Source of the DNA: Akkermansiaceae bacterium UBA1506
GTDB taxonomy: Bacteria > Verrucomicrobiota > Verrucomicrobiia > Verrucomicrobiales > DEV007
NCBI GenBank assembly: GCA_002323995.1
Contig: DCQY01000078.1
Coordinates: forward strand, 1-35,125
Direction: 5' to 3'
Length of the DNA stretch: 35,125 bases
Shown here: positions 26,108 to 34,840 of the stretch, in pieces
Layout: each line of letters starts with the position of its first letter
How positions within the stretch are numbered: the stretch's first letter is position 1
Position numbers and translations under genes: made by a program
The notes under the pieces: generated by a model
What the model was told of the DNA's origin: nothing
Seen by the model: the letters and a program-made list of their open reading frames with translations, nothing else
Database searches by the model: none

Positions 26108-27466
26108 TTACCGCAACTCGACCAGGGGCTGATTCTCGAGAGGATCAGCAGACTCGGAAGGCTCTTCGCCCGAAACATCGTAGCAAATCAAGCGAGAACC
26201 CATTTCGTTTTGGTTGATAAAGAGACGACCGTTGCTGATCGCGGGAGGAGCCCATGTTTCAGGCGCGTAAAACAACCGCGCTTTCGACAGGATTTCAAAA
26301 CCCCACGCATCTAATCGCATATGCAAAAGAGCACCGTTCTCGCTCAGACACAGAAAATTCCCGTCCACATGGATCAAATGAGCATGGCCTAGGCTGATAG
26401 GAATATCCCGCCCCTTCCACGGAATAGTAGTTTGATAAAAGGCCTCATTCCACAGGGCGCGACCGGTCGCGACATCAAAAGCCATCATCAAGCCACCGTT
26501 TCCACCGAATCCATAGATGACGCCACTGTGATAGATCGGAGTCTGAAACTGGCAACCAAACTCTGGAGAAGCCCATATCATTCTCGCCTTGAAATCCGCC
26601 CCATACTCCAGCATAACTCCACCCTTTCCATAGTCTTCGCTTAGAAAAACGCGGTTAGGCCCACAAGGAACCGCAGTGGCTGCATTGACGCTGGCAAAAT
26701 TGTCGGAGCGCCACGAAAAGGCGTCGCTAATTTCACCTGACTCCGGACTGATACAAAGTAAGCCACCATGAGGGGGCTTCACCATCCCGCCGGCAAACAC
26801 AAAAAGGCAATCCTGACCGTTGACCTCACCAATCACGGGCGAAGCATAGCTACCGTTCCACTCGTGATCCGCTTTCCAGACTAACTCACCGTTCCTCTTA
26901 TTTAAGGCGACCACACAAGCTTCGTCGGCCCCTACGTGAACGATTAGCTTCTCATCATAGACAAGGGGGCATGATCCGTAGCCAAAAAAGAAGGGTGACG
27001 GACCGAACTCCAAAGAAAGATCTTTACTCCAGACCACTTCACCGGTCTCAAGCTGAAAACAGATCAAATCACCATCGTTTCCAAGCGTGTAGACAAGTTT
27101 GGTATGAGGGTCAATGACTGGGCTCGAACGAGGCGTATCGACGATCCCGTAGCTTTGGGCAACATCCACTGCGTAGGAGTGCTTCCATTTGATCTTACCG
27201 GTCATCGCATCAAGGCATTGAATTTCCTCCTCCTGATCAACTTGGTGGATAAAGACCAACCTATCACCCACAATCACGGGTCCAGAATGGCCCTTCCCTT
27301 TCTCACGCTCCCAAAGAATCGGGGGTCCGGACTCATCGAAACTCAAATTAAGACCGGTTTCGCTGCTGTGCAGATCCAAGCTGGGTCCGAGAAAGTGAGG
27401 CCAGTCTTCACTTACTGCGGGAGAGGCAAAGGCTGTCAAAATGACGAATGAGAAGAAACGAAACAT
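26108..27466 (-). CDS. Exported PQQ/beta-propeller repeat protein
   Basis: 452 residues from the ATG at 27464-27466, which gives a clean signal peptide (MFRFFSFVILTAFASPAVSE). A second ATG at 27505 would add 13 residues before it. The mature protein is a run of blade-like repeats with the outer-membrane-quinoprotein signature pattern: LDAMTGKIKWKH, FQLETGEVVWSKD, LNKRNGELVWKAD and FDVATGRALWNEA. A WPHFLGPSLD start matches the PQQ-like exported proteins common in Verrucomicrobiota and Planctomycetota. No catalytic Asp/Glu set for a PQQ dehydrogenase was recognised, so it is a propeller of unknown function. It is divergent from the SDR gene and 93 bases upstream of truB on the same strand. Confidence 0.88.
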   Translation of the reverse strand: MFRFFSFVILTAFASPAVSEDWPHFLGPSLDLHSSETGLNLSFDESGPPILWEREKGKGHSGPVIVGDRLVFIHQVDQEEEIQCLDAMTGKIKWKHSYAVDVAQSYGIVDTPRSSPVIDPHTKLVYTLGNDGDLICFQLETGEVVWSKDLSLEFGPSPFFFGYGSCPLVYDEKLIVHVGADEACVVALNKRNGELVWKADHEWNGSYASPVIGEVNGQDCLFVFAGGMVKPPHGGLLCISPESGEISDAFSWRSDNFASVNAATAVPCGPNRVFLSEDYGKGGVMLEYGADFKARMIWASPEFGCQFQTPIYHSGVIYGFGGNGGLMMAFDVATGRALWNEAFYQTTIPWKGRDIPISLGHAHLIHVDGNFLCLSENGALLHMRLDAWGFEILSKARLFYAPETWAPPAISNGRLFINQNEMGSRLICYDVSGEEPSESADPLENQPLVELR

Positions 27467-27546
27467 GATTGCTAAGATAGGCCAGAACCCAAAAATCGAA
27501 GGCATTTTTCTTGGAAAATACCCCGTGATCCGGCCACCTTATATCT

Positions 27547-28302
27547 ATGAATCAGTCTCCTCTTTACGGGAAAAAAGCCCTCGTCACCGGTGCCTCTAGC
27601 GGTATCGGCCGGTCTATAGTACGCGCGCTCGCCAGCGAAAAGGTATCCGTTGCTCTCATGGCAAGACGAAAGGATCGCCTCGAGGCGGTCTCCGGAGAAG
27701 TCCGCGAGAGCGGCGGTGAAGCCCATGTATCCGTGGTCGATCTCTCTGACCCATCAGCAACCGCTGCGGCGGTCAGGGAGGCCGCTGAAGCATTGGGAAA
27801 TATCGATATCTTAGTGAATGCTGCCGGGGTTGCGGTGCAGGCGAGTCTTTCAGACGGCGACTACGAAGATTGGAGAACTATGGTCAATATCAACGTGCTT
27901 GGCCTTGCTAACGTCTCCCGTCTCACCCTTCAACACTTTCCTAAAACCGGCGGTCATATCATTAATTTGAGTAGCATGTCGGGCCATCGAGTACCGGGAA
28001 AAGGCGGATTCTACGCCGCAACAAAGTTTGCAGTCCGCGCGATGACAGAAGGCTTAAGGCAGGAGCTTCGTGCCTCAGGCAATCTTACTCGAGTGAGCAG
28101 CATCTCCCCCGGCTTCGTAGATACGGAGTTGTTAGACCTCTATTTTGCTGATCCTGATGATAGGAGCAGTAAATATGACCGTATCGGTTACCCTCTGCTT
28201 CAGCCCGAAGAAATCGCCGAACTGGTCATCCATCAGTTAACGATGCCAGCGACCGCTGAAGTGACTGATATTCTTGTTCGCCCAACCGCTCAGGCAACCT
28301 GA
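27547..28302 (+). CDS. Classical short-chain dehydrogenase/reductase
   Basis: 251 residues. Cofactor loop TGASSGIG (14-21), NAAG (91-94), catalytic Ser143 in LSSMSG, and Tyr156/Lys160 in YAATK give the classical SDR set. Arg40-Arg41 at the end of the second strand (LMARRKDR) favour NADP(H). SISPGFVDTEL is the usual post-active-site loop. It resembles the YdfG/serine-3-dehydrogenase-like subgroup; substrate unknown. The gene stands alone on the plus strand, divergent from the PQQ-repeat gene, and its TGA directly abuts the stop of the methyltransferase gene. Confidence 0.92.
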   Translation: MNQSPLYGKKALVTGASSGIGRSIVRALASEKVSVALMARRKDRLEAVSGEVRESGGEAHVSVVDLSDPSATAAAVREAAEALGNIDILVNAAGVAVQASLSDGDYEDWRTMVNINVLGLANVSRLTLQHFPKTGGHIINLSSMSGHRVPGKGGFYAATKFAVRAMTEGLRQELRASGNLTRVSSISPGFVDTELLDLYFADPDDRSSKYDRIGYPLLQPEEIAELVIHQLTMPATAEVTDILVRPTAQAT

Positions 28303-29088
28303 TTAGAGCTTCAGCGCGTGCGTTGCTGCGAACATGGGAAACCAACCGTCCAATCTGGTGCTCTCAGCGTCCCAGTTATCCTCGTAGAAGCCCGTTATTG
28401 CAAATCCTGCTTCACATTGCCCTCCAAGCTGGGTTTCCCAGCTATGGCTGTATTCCACACTTAACTGAGCCTCAAGCATTTCGGAGAGCGATCGTTCATC
28501 AGCATGTTCCAAATCGGAGTAGGGAAGCCGATACTTCACCTCCAAATCTCCAGTTGCCTCCAACGCTTCATGGTCAAACAGGAAAAAGGCAGGATTCATG
28601 AAACCACAAAGTAGATGTCCCCCTTTTTTAAGGACTCGAGATGACTCTTTCCAGATCGGATCCAGCGATTCGGCAAAAACATTGGAAACCGGATTGAAAA
28701 TCAGGTCGAACTCCTCATTTTCGATTTCCCCCATGTCAGCCATATCACCTTGGATTACTCGAACGTCAAACCCGTGTCGCGCGCAAGTTTCTGCATCCTT
28801 AGCCAGTTGAACATCCGATGCCTCATATGAAGTCACCTCAGCTCCGGCAGCAGCAAAAATCGGAACCTGTTGCCCACCCCCGCAGGCTAAAGCGAGAACC
28901 TTGATCCCCGTCAGGTCAGGATATTGCGGGAACCAGTTGGCCGGGACCGACTTGTTTGGGGTCAGGCTAACGCTCCAGACCCCTGATTTTGCTTTTTCGA
29001 AAACCTCATCCGGGTAGGGAGTGCTCCAACGGCAACCCTCTTCAGACTGCAAATTCCAAGCATTGCGATTGTATTCAACGATATTCAT
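28303..29088 (-). CDS. Class I SAM-dependent methyltransferase
   Basis: 261 residues. The AdoMet motif I is VLALACGGGQQ (64-74), with acidic residue Glu89 in TSYEASDVQL. IQGDMADMGEIENEEFDLIF is the motif II/III area, and LKKGGHLLCGF is the post-core strand. The N-terminal YNRNAWNLQSEEGCRWSTPY is typical of small-molecule methyltransferases in uncharacterised families. The start is 12 bases after the AttH-like stop, so it is the last gene of the ABC-lipocalin operon. Its stop abuts the SDR stop, which leaves no intergenic spacer. Substrate unknown. Confidence 0.9.
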   Translation of the reverse strand: MNIVEYNRNAWNLQSEEGCRWSTPYPDEVFEKAKSGVWSVSLTPNKSVPANWFPQYPDLTGIKVLALACGGGQQVPIFAAAGAEVTSYEASDVQLAKDAETCARHGFDVRVIQGDMADMGEIENEEFDLIFNPVSNVFAESLDPIWKESSRVLKKGGHLLCGFMNPAFFLFDHEALEATGDLEVKYRLPYSDLEHADERSLSEMLEAQLSVEYSHSWETQLGGQCEAGFAITGFYEDNWDAESTRLDGWFPMFAATHALKL

Positions 29089-29100
29089 GCCTGGACTTGT

Positions 29101-30195
29101 CTACCTCAACTTCTCGGCGATGTCGTCAGCATATCCAGTCATTTCGAGAAATGCTTTTCCTACCACTTTGCCTTGATCGAGGTCCAAGATATCACAGGCC
29201 CCCTCCCAGTAGCTTATCCCTCCAGCACCCGCAGCCATTTCCTGTTCAGACATTGTCGGAATTAACTTGAAACGGCGTCTTTCGCCAGTTGCCGGGTCCA
29301 TTGGGTGGATCTCAGGAGATGTGGGATAAGTCGCACCGGTTTCCGGGCTAGTCCAGGCACCGTCTTGGATCCAGTCGTAATCACGAAGAGTCAGGTGCGT
29401 CAGTTTTCCGTCCTCATCGATCCAGACAAGCTTCGAGTATGAAGAATAGCCGCCGTCCTCAGTCCTTAGGACATAGCCCATTATCTCCCGACCATCATCG
29501 AATTGAAAACAGGCCCAATTCCAACCGGTCTGGCTTCGATCCAACTGGCTGCTCGAGATCTCGTGATCCATCCATCCACCTCCGTTCACCGAAAACTCGT
29601 CCCCATTAAATCTTAATCGTCCCGAAACCATCAACCTCGGAAAGGTGATATAGTAGCTCGCGGCCGTTCCCTCAGGGCCTTTTCGAGAGATACCGTCTTC
29701 ACCAAAAATCACAGGCCCTTTGCTCGGCTTCATCTCAAGCTCAAATGCTGCATCCGCCCCAACTCCTCCTATCAGATGCAGCACCTCTCCATCACGCCTT
29801 AGAGTCCAGTTTCCGTTCCTCAAATCGAGATCTTCGTCAGATGAAAAAGCATCCCAACCTTCCCGGTTTAGTCTTTCTTCATGGAGAAAAACGCCATTGT
29901 CGGGGTCGCTAATCCCCATATGGGCCATATAGATTTGGTCGGACCTAAATTCTCCTGATTCGGGATCTCCGGGTCTTTGACCCAGTCTGAAAAAAGTCGC
30001 TTGAAACCCAAATCGTCGCTCCCTCCCTTCAAAATGCCCCGTGACATACCACCACTCAATTTTGAAGTCCGCATGGCTGCCATGATCCCTCGGGAACGTC
30101 AACCTTGTCTCCGGGTCAGGAACCGCCCACTCCGCAGTGTAGACGAATCCGTTCAACACAAGCAACCCTATCAGTCCTGCTACCCAAGTTTTCAT
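29101..30195 (-). CDS. AttH/CrtC-like lipocalin-fold exported protein
   Basis: 364 residues from the second of two adjacent ATGs (30195; the first is at 30198). The pair is preceded by AGGAGG at 30203-30208 (7 and 4 bases away respectively). A signal peptide or N-terminal anchor covers residues 1-20. The family motif is FKIEWWYVTGHFE (44-56), followed by GWMDHEISSSQL and GWNWACFQFDDGREIMGYVL further on. This is the AttH / carotenoid 1,2-hydratase-like calycin fold, proposed for lipid or isoprenoid substrates. It overlaps the FtsX permease stop (TAATG), so coupling is tight. In the AttEFGH system AttH accompanies the ABC transporter, which matches here. No carotenoid genes are nearby, so a CrtC enzyme role is not indicated. 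Confidence 0.87.
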   Translation of the reverse strand: MKTWVAGLIGLLVLNGFVYTAEWAVPDPETRLTFPRDHGSHADFKIEWWYVTGHFEGRERRFGFQATFFRLGQRPGDPESGEFRSDQIYMAHMGISDPDNGVFLHEERLNREGWDAFSSDEDLDLRNGNWTLRRDGEVLHLIGGVGADAAFELEMKPSKGPVIFGEDGISRKGPEGTAASYYITFPRLMVSGRLRFNGDEFSVNGGGWMDHEISSSQLDRSQTGWNWACFQFDDGREIMGYVLRTEDGGYSSYSKLVWIDEDGKLTHLTLRDYDWIQDGAWTSPETGATYPTSPEIHPMDPATGERRRFKLIPTMSEQEMAAGAGGISYWEGACDILDLDQGKVVGKAFLEMTGYADDIAEKLR

Positions 30196-30197
30196 CA

Positions 30198-32825
30198 TTA
30201 ATCCTCCTGATCTGACTTCACCTCCGCATTCCGATACCCTACCGAATAGGCTACTGCCCCGGCAGTCACGAGAGTTATCAACGCGAGCATTACAAACATA
30301 CTCCAGGGAACTTGATAAGTCAGAGTCCACCCAAAGCTCTGTGGATTGATCACTTCGATCAACACCCATCCGAGAGCAAAACTTATCAGGAATCCGCCGA
30401 TGAGACCAGCTACAGCAATCCCCAAACCCTCTAACATGGCACCGCTCGCGATTTCCTTACGCGTTGACCCAAGTGACTTTAGGGTAATGAGTTCCTCCTT
30501 GCGCTCAATCAGCAAACCTGCCAAAGCCAAGCCAAGTCCTGACACTGCGATAAGAACAGCAATCCCTTCCAAGGCATAAGTCACCGCGAAGGTCTGGTGA
30601 AAAATTCGTAATGAATCCTCTCTTAGCCGCTTGTTTGTCTGCACTTTCAGCGAAGGAAACGCAGATCGAATGGTTTTGGCCAATTCTTCGGGATCGGAAC
30701 CGACTTCGAGGTAAAGAGCCATATTTGTGATCGAATCATCGGAAAACCAATCCTCTGTAAAATTGCGATGAACCACCACCATGCCTGCCTCGTTGCCATA
30801 GTCGGCGTAGAGCCCTGTTATGTTCAGCGCCTTTGGTCCGGCGGGGGTCGGCAATCTCAGCGAATCCCCTTTTGTGACAGCGAATCGGCGACTGAATGAC
30901 TCACTGATCCAGGCGGGAGTTTCATCACCAAGCAGCTTCAGCAAATTTTTTTCACTCTTATCCCTGGGAGCGTCCAGCCATATCATCTGAAGAGTCCGAT
31001 CTGGATCATCATTATAATCCGATGCCCCGAGGACTGTGTCCTTCCCATCGAGAGTAAACCGATATTGCCTCAGCACATCGACTCCACTAACCCCCGGCAT
31101 CTTTTCGATGCGCTGCCAAGTATCAGAGGCGAGGCTCGATCGATTGTCTACCGAAGAGTTGCCTCCCCCAGACACATAGAGGTCCGCCTTCAGGATCTGT
31201 TTGATCCAGGCTGTCAACGTGCCCTCAAAGCTTGCCACCAAAATACCCATAGCAGCGGACATTCCAATCGCCACTGCCAAACCGGCCGCGGTTAAGAGAT
31301 GTCGGCCTGCCGGCCTCGCTATTTGGCTTGCGGCATAGCGACTCAATGCTTTTTGACGTCCTCCTACTTTGCGTATCGATCTCGAAACTAGGGGAAAAAA
31401 GACACCGCTTAAAATACTCCCACCAACCACCATAAAGACCGCAGCCAAATATCCCCCGGCGGGAACCGCCGGCCCGTTCTTAACCACCCAGGGGGGAATC
31501 AAAGAGCTTGCTCCACCAGCGAGGATCAGGGCGATGCCGAGCCAACGTTGCCTGAGAAGGGCCAGTCCACCTTGCGGGGCACCCTGTCGCATCATTTGAG
31601 CCGGAGGAGTCTGAGCAGCATCTCTTGCTGGGATCAGAACCGCCACAAGACTGGCAAAAACACCGAAACCCACCGAGAAAAGTATCTCACCCAGTTCGAG
31701 GCGGATCGCGTTCGACGTTGTTTCGTAGTAAAGCGTATTCACCGTCCGCCCGATCGCACCAACCATTACCTGCGCGAGTCCCACTCCAATGAGCACTCCA
31801 AGAACGCTGCCCATCACCCCTAGGACTAATCCCTCAAACACCCATGATTTCTTTATCTCAAGCGGCGTCACTCCCAAGGACCGCAACACCGCCATTTCCG
31901 GCCGCCTCTTAATCACTGCGGCCTCCATCGCCTGCATGATCAAATAGGTCCCGACGAGAAGGGCCAGCCCGGACAGAATTGTTAGATTGAGGCGAAACGC
32001 CGCACTCATCTGTGTCACGGATTCCTTCCGCTGTTCTGGAGTCTCTAGCAACCAACCGTTCTTCACCGCGATCGCACCAAGAATCTCGGAAGCGTCGAAC
32101 TCAGTCGCGGTGCGAAATGCTCCCTCAGGAAATCGCACTTCAATTCGACTCACGCCTGACAGGCCAGCCATTATTTGTAGCGATGGCAGATCAACGAGAA
32201 TAAGGTTTTCAGGGATGGATGGAAGATTCGGGTTTTCCGGAAGAATACCGCCTATCTCAACGGGCACCTCTCTGTCTCCGAACAGAAGAGTCAATTTGTC
32301 CCCCACAGAAACCCCTCTCGACTGAGAGAATGCATCCCCACTAAAGACAAGGCGATCGGTATTCAAAAAACTTGCGCCGCCCGATTCGCGTTGAGCATTA
32401 GACTGAGGCCCCGAAACACCTCCTGCATAGTTCACAGCATTCTGCATCGCAACGAGATCAAGCCCTACAACCCTGACGAGACGCTCGTCAGACCCGGCAA
32501 TTATGCCTGTGGTCTCTACCACAGGAAACAACCCAACCGGTAAAGAACCCAACTCACGCCTTACATCCCGAAGCGATCGATTCGAAATCAAGCCCGCCGA
32601 AGGTCGAAGCTGGTAGTCACTCTCTCCGGATAGAGACTCTGTGAATATACCAAACCCCGAGACAGCCGCCTTGTTGGCTAGTCGAATCGACAGGAAAACA
32701 GCAACTCCTAAGGCAATGATTAGGAGCAAGACGGTTGTCAGTTTCCACTCGCGCAGCCAGTGACGCCATCCAATGCGAGACCAAAGCCAACTGGTCTCAT
32801 TAGCTGTTTCCGTTGTGGCAGGCAT
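30198..32825 (-). CDS. Double FtsX-domain ABC permease
   Basis: 875 residues. An N-terminal helix (about 30-50, KLTTVLLLIIALGVAVFLSI) is followed by a periplasmic MacB-like region. The first FtsX domain has three helices at about 280-410 and contains IKRRPEMAVLRSLGVTPLEI. A second periplasmic region follows a mid-protein pair of helices, and the C-terminal FtsX domain is at about 750-870 with ERKEELITLKSLGSTRKEIA. The length is that of two permeases fused, equivalent to AttF and AttG. This exporter type moves lipids or lipoproteins by mechanotransmission rather than through a classical channel (family knowledge). It follows the ATPase by 6 bases and overlaps the AttH-like start. The cargo is unknown. 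Confidence 0.93.
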   Translation of the reverse strand: MPATTETANETSWLWSRIGWRHWLREWKLTTVLLLIIALGVAVFLSIRLANKAAVSGFGIFTESLSGESDYQLRPSAGLISNRSLRDVRRELGSLPVGLFPVVETTGIIAGSDERLVRVVGLDLVAMQNAVNYAGGVSGPQSNAQRESGGASFLNTDRLVFSGDAFSQSRGVSVGDKLTLLFGDREVPVEIGGILPENPNLPSIPENLILVDLPSLQIMAGLSGVSRIEVRFPEGAFRTATEFDASEILGAIAVKNGWLLETPEQRKESVTQMSAAFRLNLTILSGLALLVGTYLIMQAMEAAVIKRRPEMAVLRSLGVTPLEIKKSWVFEGLVLGVMGSVLGVLIGVGLAQVMVGAIGRTVNTLYYETTSNAIRLELGEILFSVGFGVFASLVAVLIPARDAAQTPPAQMMRQGAPQGGLALLRQRWLGIALILAGGASSLIPPWVVKNGPAVPAGGYLAAVFMVVGGSILSGVFFPLVSRSIRKVGGRQKALSRYAASQIARPAGRHLLTAAGLAVAIGMSAAMGILVASFEGTLTAWIKQILKADLYVSGGGNSSVDNRSSLASDTWQRIEKMPGVSGVDVLRQYRFTLDGKDTVLGASDYNDDPDRTLQMIWLDAPRDKSEKNLLKLLGDETPAWISESFSRRFAVTKGDSLRLPTPAGPKALNITGLYADYGNEAGMVVVHRNFTEDWFSDDSITNMALYLEVGSDPEELAKTIRSAFPSLKVQTNKRLREDSLRIFHQTFAVTYALEGIAVLIAVSGLGLALAGLLIERKEELITLKSLGSTRKEIASGAMLEGLGIAVAGLIGGFLISFALGWVLIEVINPQSFGWTLTYQVPWSMFVMLALITLVTAGAVAYSVGYRNAEVKSDQED
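30203..30208 (-). promoter_or_regulatory. Shine-Dalgarno of the AttH-like gene
   Basis: AGGAGG on the minus strand, inside the end of the permease gene and 7 bases from the ATG at 30195. It is the strongest such site in the window and favours the second of the two adjacent ATGs. Confidence 0.75.
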
Positions 32826-32831
32826 CTTACT

Positions 32832-33506
32832 TCACACCACAACGCCCTCCTCCAAGAGCAGTCCATCCCGCATTTCGACCACCCGGCTGCAAATTCTGGT
32901 GACCTCGCGACTGTGTGTCACCATCAGCATGGCGATTTCGTGACGGTCACTGAGAGACTCCAACAAATCGAGGATTGCTTCACCTGTTTTGGAGTCTAAG
33001 TTTCCGGTGGGTTCATCCGCTAGGATCATTCGGGGACGAATGCTCAAAGCACGAGCGATCGCAACACGTTGCATTTCACCACCACTCAGCTCGTGTGGAA
33101 AGGCCTCAGATCGGGATTCAACCCCCACTTCTTTGATGAGACGTTCGACACGGTCTAGTCGTTCGGTTACCTCGACGCCCTGTAAATGGAGGGGGAATTC
33201 AATATTTTCGCGAACCGAGAGCGTGGGAAGCAAATGAAAAAACTGGAATATCGTACTGACCGTTTCACGACGCAAGCGACAGAGACCGTCTTCATCGAGC
33301 GTATTCAAATCGACCTGATCCAACTGTATTGACCCGCCATCAGGCCGATCGATACCTCCGATACAATTCAAAAGAGTGCTCTTACCTGAGCCAGATGGCC
33401 CCATCAGCGCAACCCTTTCACCACAATCTAGGGCCAATGAGACCTCCTTGAGAACGGGAACAGATCCATATGATTTTGTGAGCCTCGATACTTGCAGCGC
33501 CTTCAT
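32832..33506 (-). CDS. ABC transporter ATP-binding protein (LolD/MacB/AttE type)
   Basis: 224 residues, the compact length typical of LolD/MacB-type ATPases. Walker A GPSGSGKST (36-44), Q-loop Gln88 in FQFFHLLPTLSV, signature LSGGEMQRVAIARAL (140-154), Walker B ILADEP (161-166) and switch His198 in VTHSRE are intact. It is the first gene of the four-gene minus-strand operon (ATPase, permease, AttH-like, methyltransferase). It is divergent from the E2 gene across 92 bases. Confidence 0.95.
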   Translation of the reverse strand: MKALQVSRLTKSYGSVPVLKEVSLALDCGERVALMGPSGSGKSTLLNCIGGIDRPDGGSIQLDQVDLNTLDEDGLCRLRRETVSTIFQFFHLLPTLSVRENIEFPLHLQGVEVTERLDRVERLIKEVGVESRSEAFPHELSGGEMQRVAIARALSIRPRMILADEPTGNLDSKTGEAILDLLESLSDRHEIAMLMVTHSREVTRICSRVVEMRDGLLLEEGVVV

Positions 33507-33598
33507 TTTTCTTCACCGTATGTAGATTACGTTGGCCGCTGAAGGCTGGAACACCCTTTCACGGCGGAATCGTCGATCTCAACCCTTTCGAACCAATC

Positions 33599-34840
33599 AT
33601 GCCCCTCTTTCCAATTCAAATGCCGCAACTCGGCGAATCTATGGCCGAAGCCACCCTCCAAAAGATATTATTTTCTGCTGGCGACGGAGTTACCGCCGAC
33701 CAGAACCTTTTTGAAGTCGAGACTGATAAAGCCATGATGGAGGTCACGACGCCCTGCAGCGGCACTATCATCGATGTGGTGGCTGAGATCGGCCAAAGCT
33801 ATGCCGTGGGCTCTACCCTAGCCCATATCGAAGCAACTGAAGAAGATGCGGCTAAGGCCGGCCTGATCAAGCCAAGCGATACCGGAACAATCACCCCTGT
33901 CAGCGATGAAAAACCCGGTAATGAAGCCTCTGAAAATCTCCACTTCAAAATCGATGAGGATGACGTCATTACTCAGGATGAGCCTCTTTCGGTGAAGCCC
34001 ACCGTCGACAGTGGACTACCAGTCCCCGTTCGTTCCTCTGTCTACCTGAGCCCGAGGATGCGTCATCGCATGGATGAACTCGGCCTCAATGCGGCAGACT
34101 TAGCCGGCCTTCCAGGCAGTGGTGCAGGAGGACGTGTCACGGTAGAGGACTTCGAAAAGTTCATCAGCGAGCTGCAAGAACACAAGATGACCGATGCCTC
34201 ACCGATGAGGATTGCGGTTGCTGATTCAATGAGACGCAGTTGGACGCGTCCTCTCGCTACGGTGACTGTTCCTATCATCATGGACTCGGTGATAACACAC
34301 CGGAAGTCTTTGACCGAAAAGCCTGGCGTCACCCTCTATGCCATTCGTGCCCTCGCGATCGCAATATCAGAAAACACTGCGGTTGCCGGACGACTAATTG
34401 GGAATCGAATAGTTCACCCAAATGCGATCGATATTGGTTTTGCGGTGGAAGTAGAAGATGGAGTCCTTGTTCCCGTCATTCGCGACGTCGATCAAAAGAC
34501 TCTCTCGGACATGCAAGGATCGTACGAAGACCTCGTGAAGCGAGGTCAGGAGAGGCGCCTGCCTCCGGAAGCTACTGGAACAGGCATTGCCACGGTGACT
34601 AACGTAGGGCCGTTTGGCATCACCGACGCGACCCCAATTCCACTGCCCGAACAAAATTTAGTGCTAGGTCTCATGGCAGGAAGAGCGACTCCTTTCTGGG
34701 ATAAGGAAAAAGAAGCATTTATTCCAAAACTTGAGAGCAAGTTCATTCTCAGCTTCGACCATCGAATTCTAGATGGCGGAGCGGCCGGGCGCCTCCTTCA
34801 ACGAGTGGGCCAACTACTTCAGGAACCGGAAAATTTATAA
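33599..34840 (+). CDS. Stand-alone 2-oxoacid dehydrogenase E2 acyltransferase
   Basis: 413 residues. The lipoyl domain (1-80) has Lys44 in VETDKAMMEV. A Glu/Asp/Pro-rich linker, a peripheral-subunit-binding domain (about 149-189, YLSPRMRHRMDELGLNAADL) and the acyltransferase core with SFDHRILDGG (385-394, His388) follow. The core differs from SucB and typical PDH E2, for example VGPFGITDATPIPLPEQN where usual E2s have a SNLGMFG-type segment. A pyruvate or branched-chain E2 is likely, but the substrate type cannot be decided. No E1 or E3 gene is next to it on either side, which is unusual. No Shine-Dalgarno precedes the ATG. Confidence 0.9.
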   Translation: MPLFPIQMPQLGESMAEATLQKILFSAGDGVTADQNLFEVETDKAMMEVTTPCSGTIIDVVAEIGQSYAVGSTLAHIEATEEDAAKAGLIKPSDTGTITPVSDEKPGNEASENLHFKIDEDDVITQDEPLSVKPTVDSGLPVPVRSSVYLSPRMRHRMDELGLNAADLAGLPGSGAGGRVTVEDFEKFISELQEHKMTDASPMRIAVADSMRRSWTRPLATVTVPIIMDSVITHRKSLTEKPGVTLYAIRALAIAISENTAVAGRLIGNRIVHPNAIDIGFAVEVEDGVLVPVIRDVDQKTLSDMQGSYEDLVKRGQERRLPPEATGTGIATVTNVGPFGITDATPIPLPEQNLVLGLMAGRATPFWDKEKEAFIPKLESKFILSFDHRILDGGAAGRLLQRVGQLLQEPENL

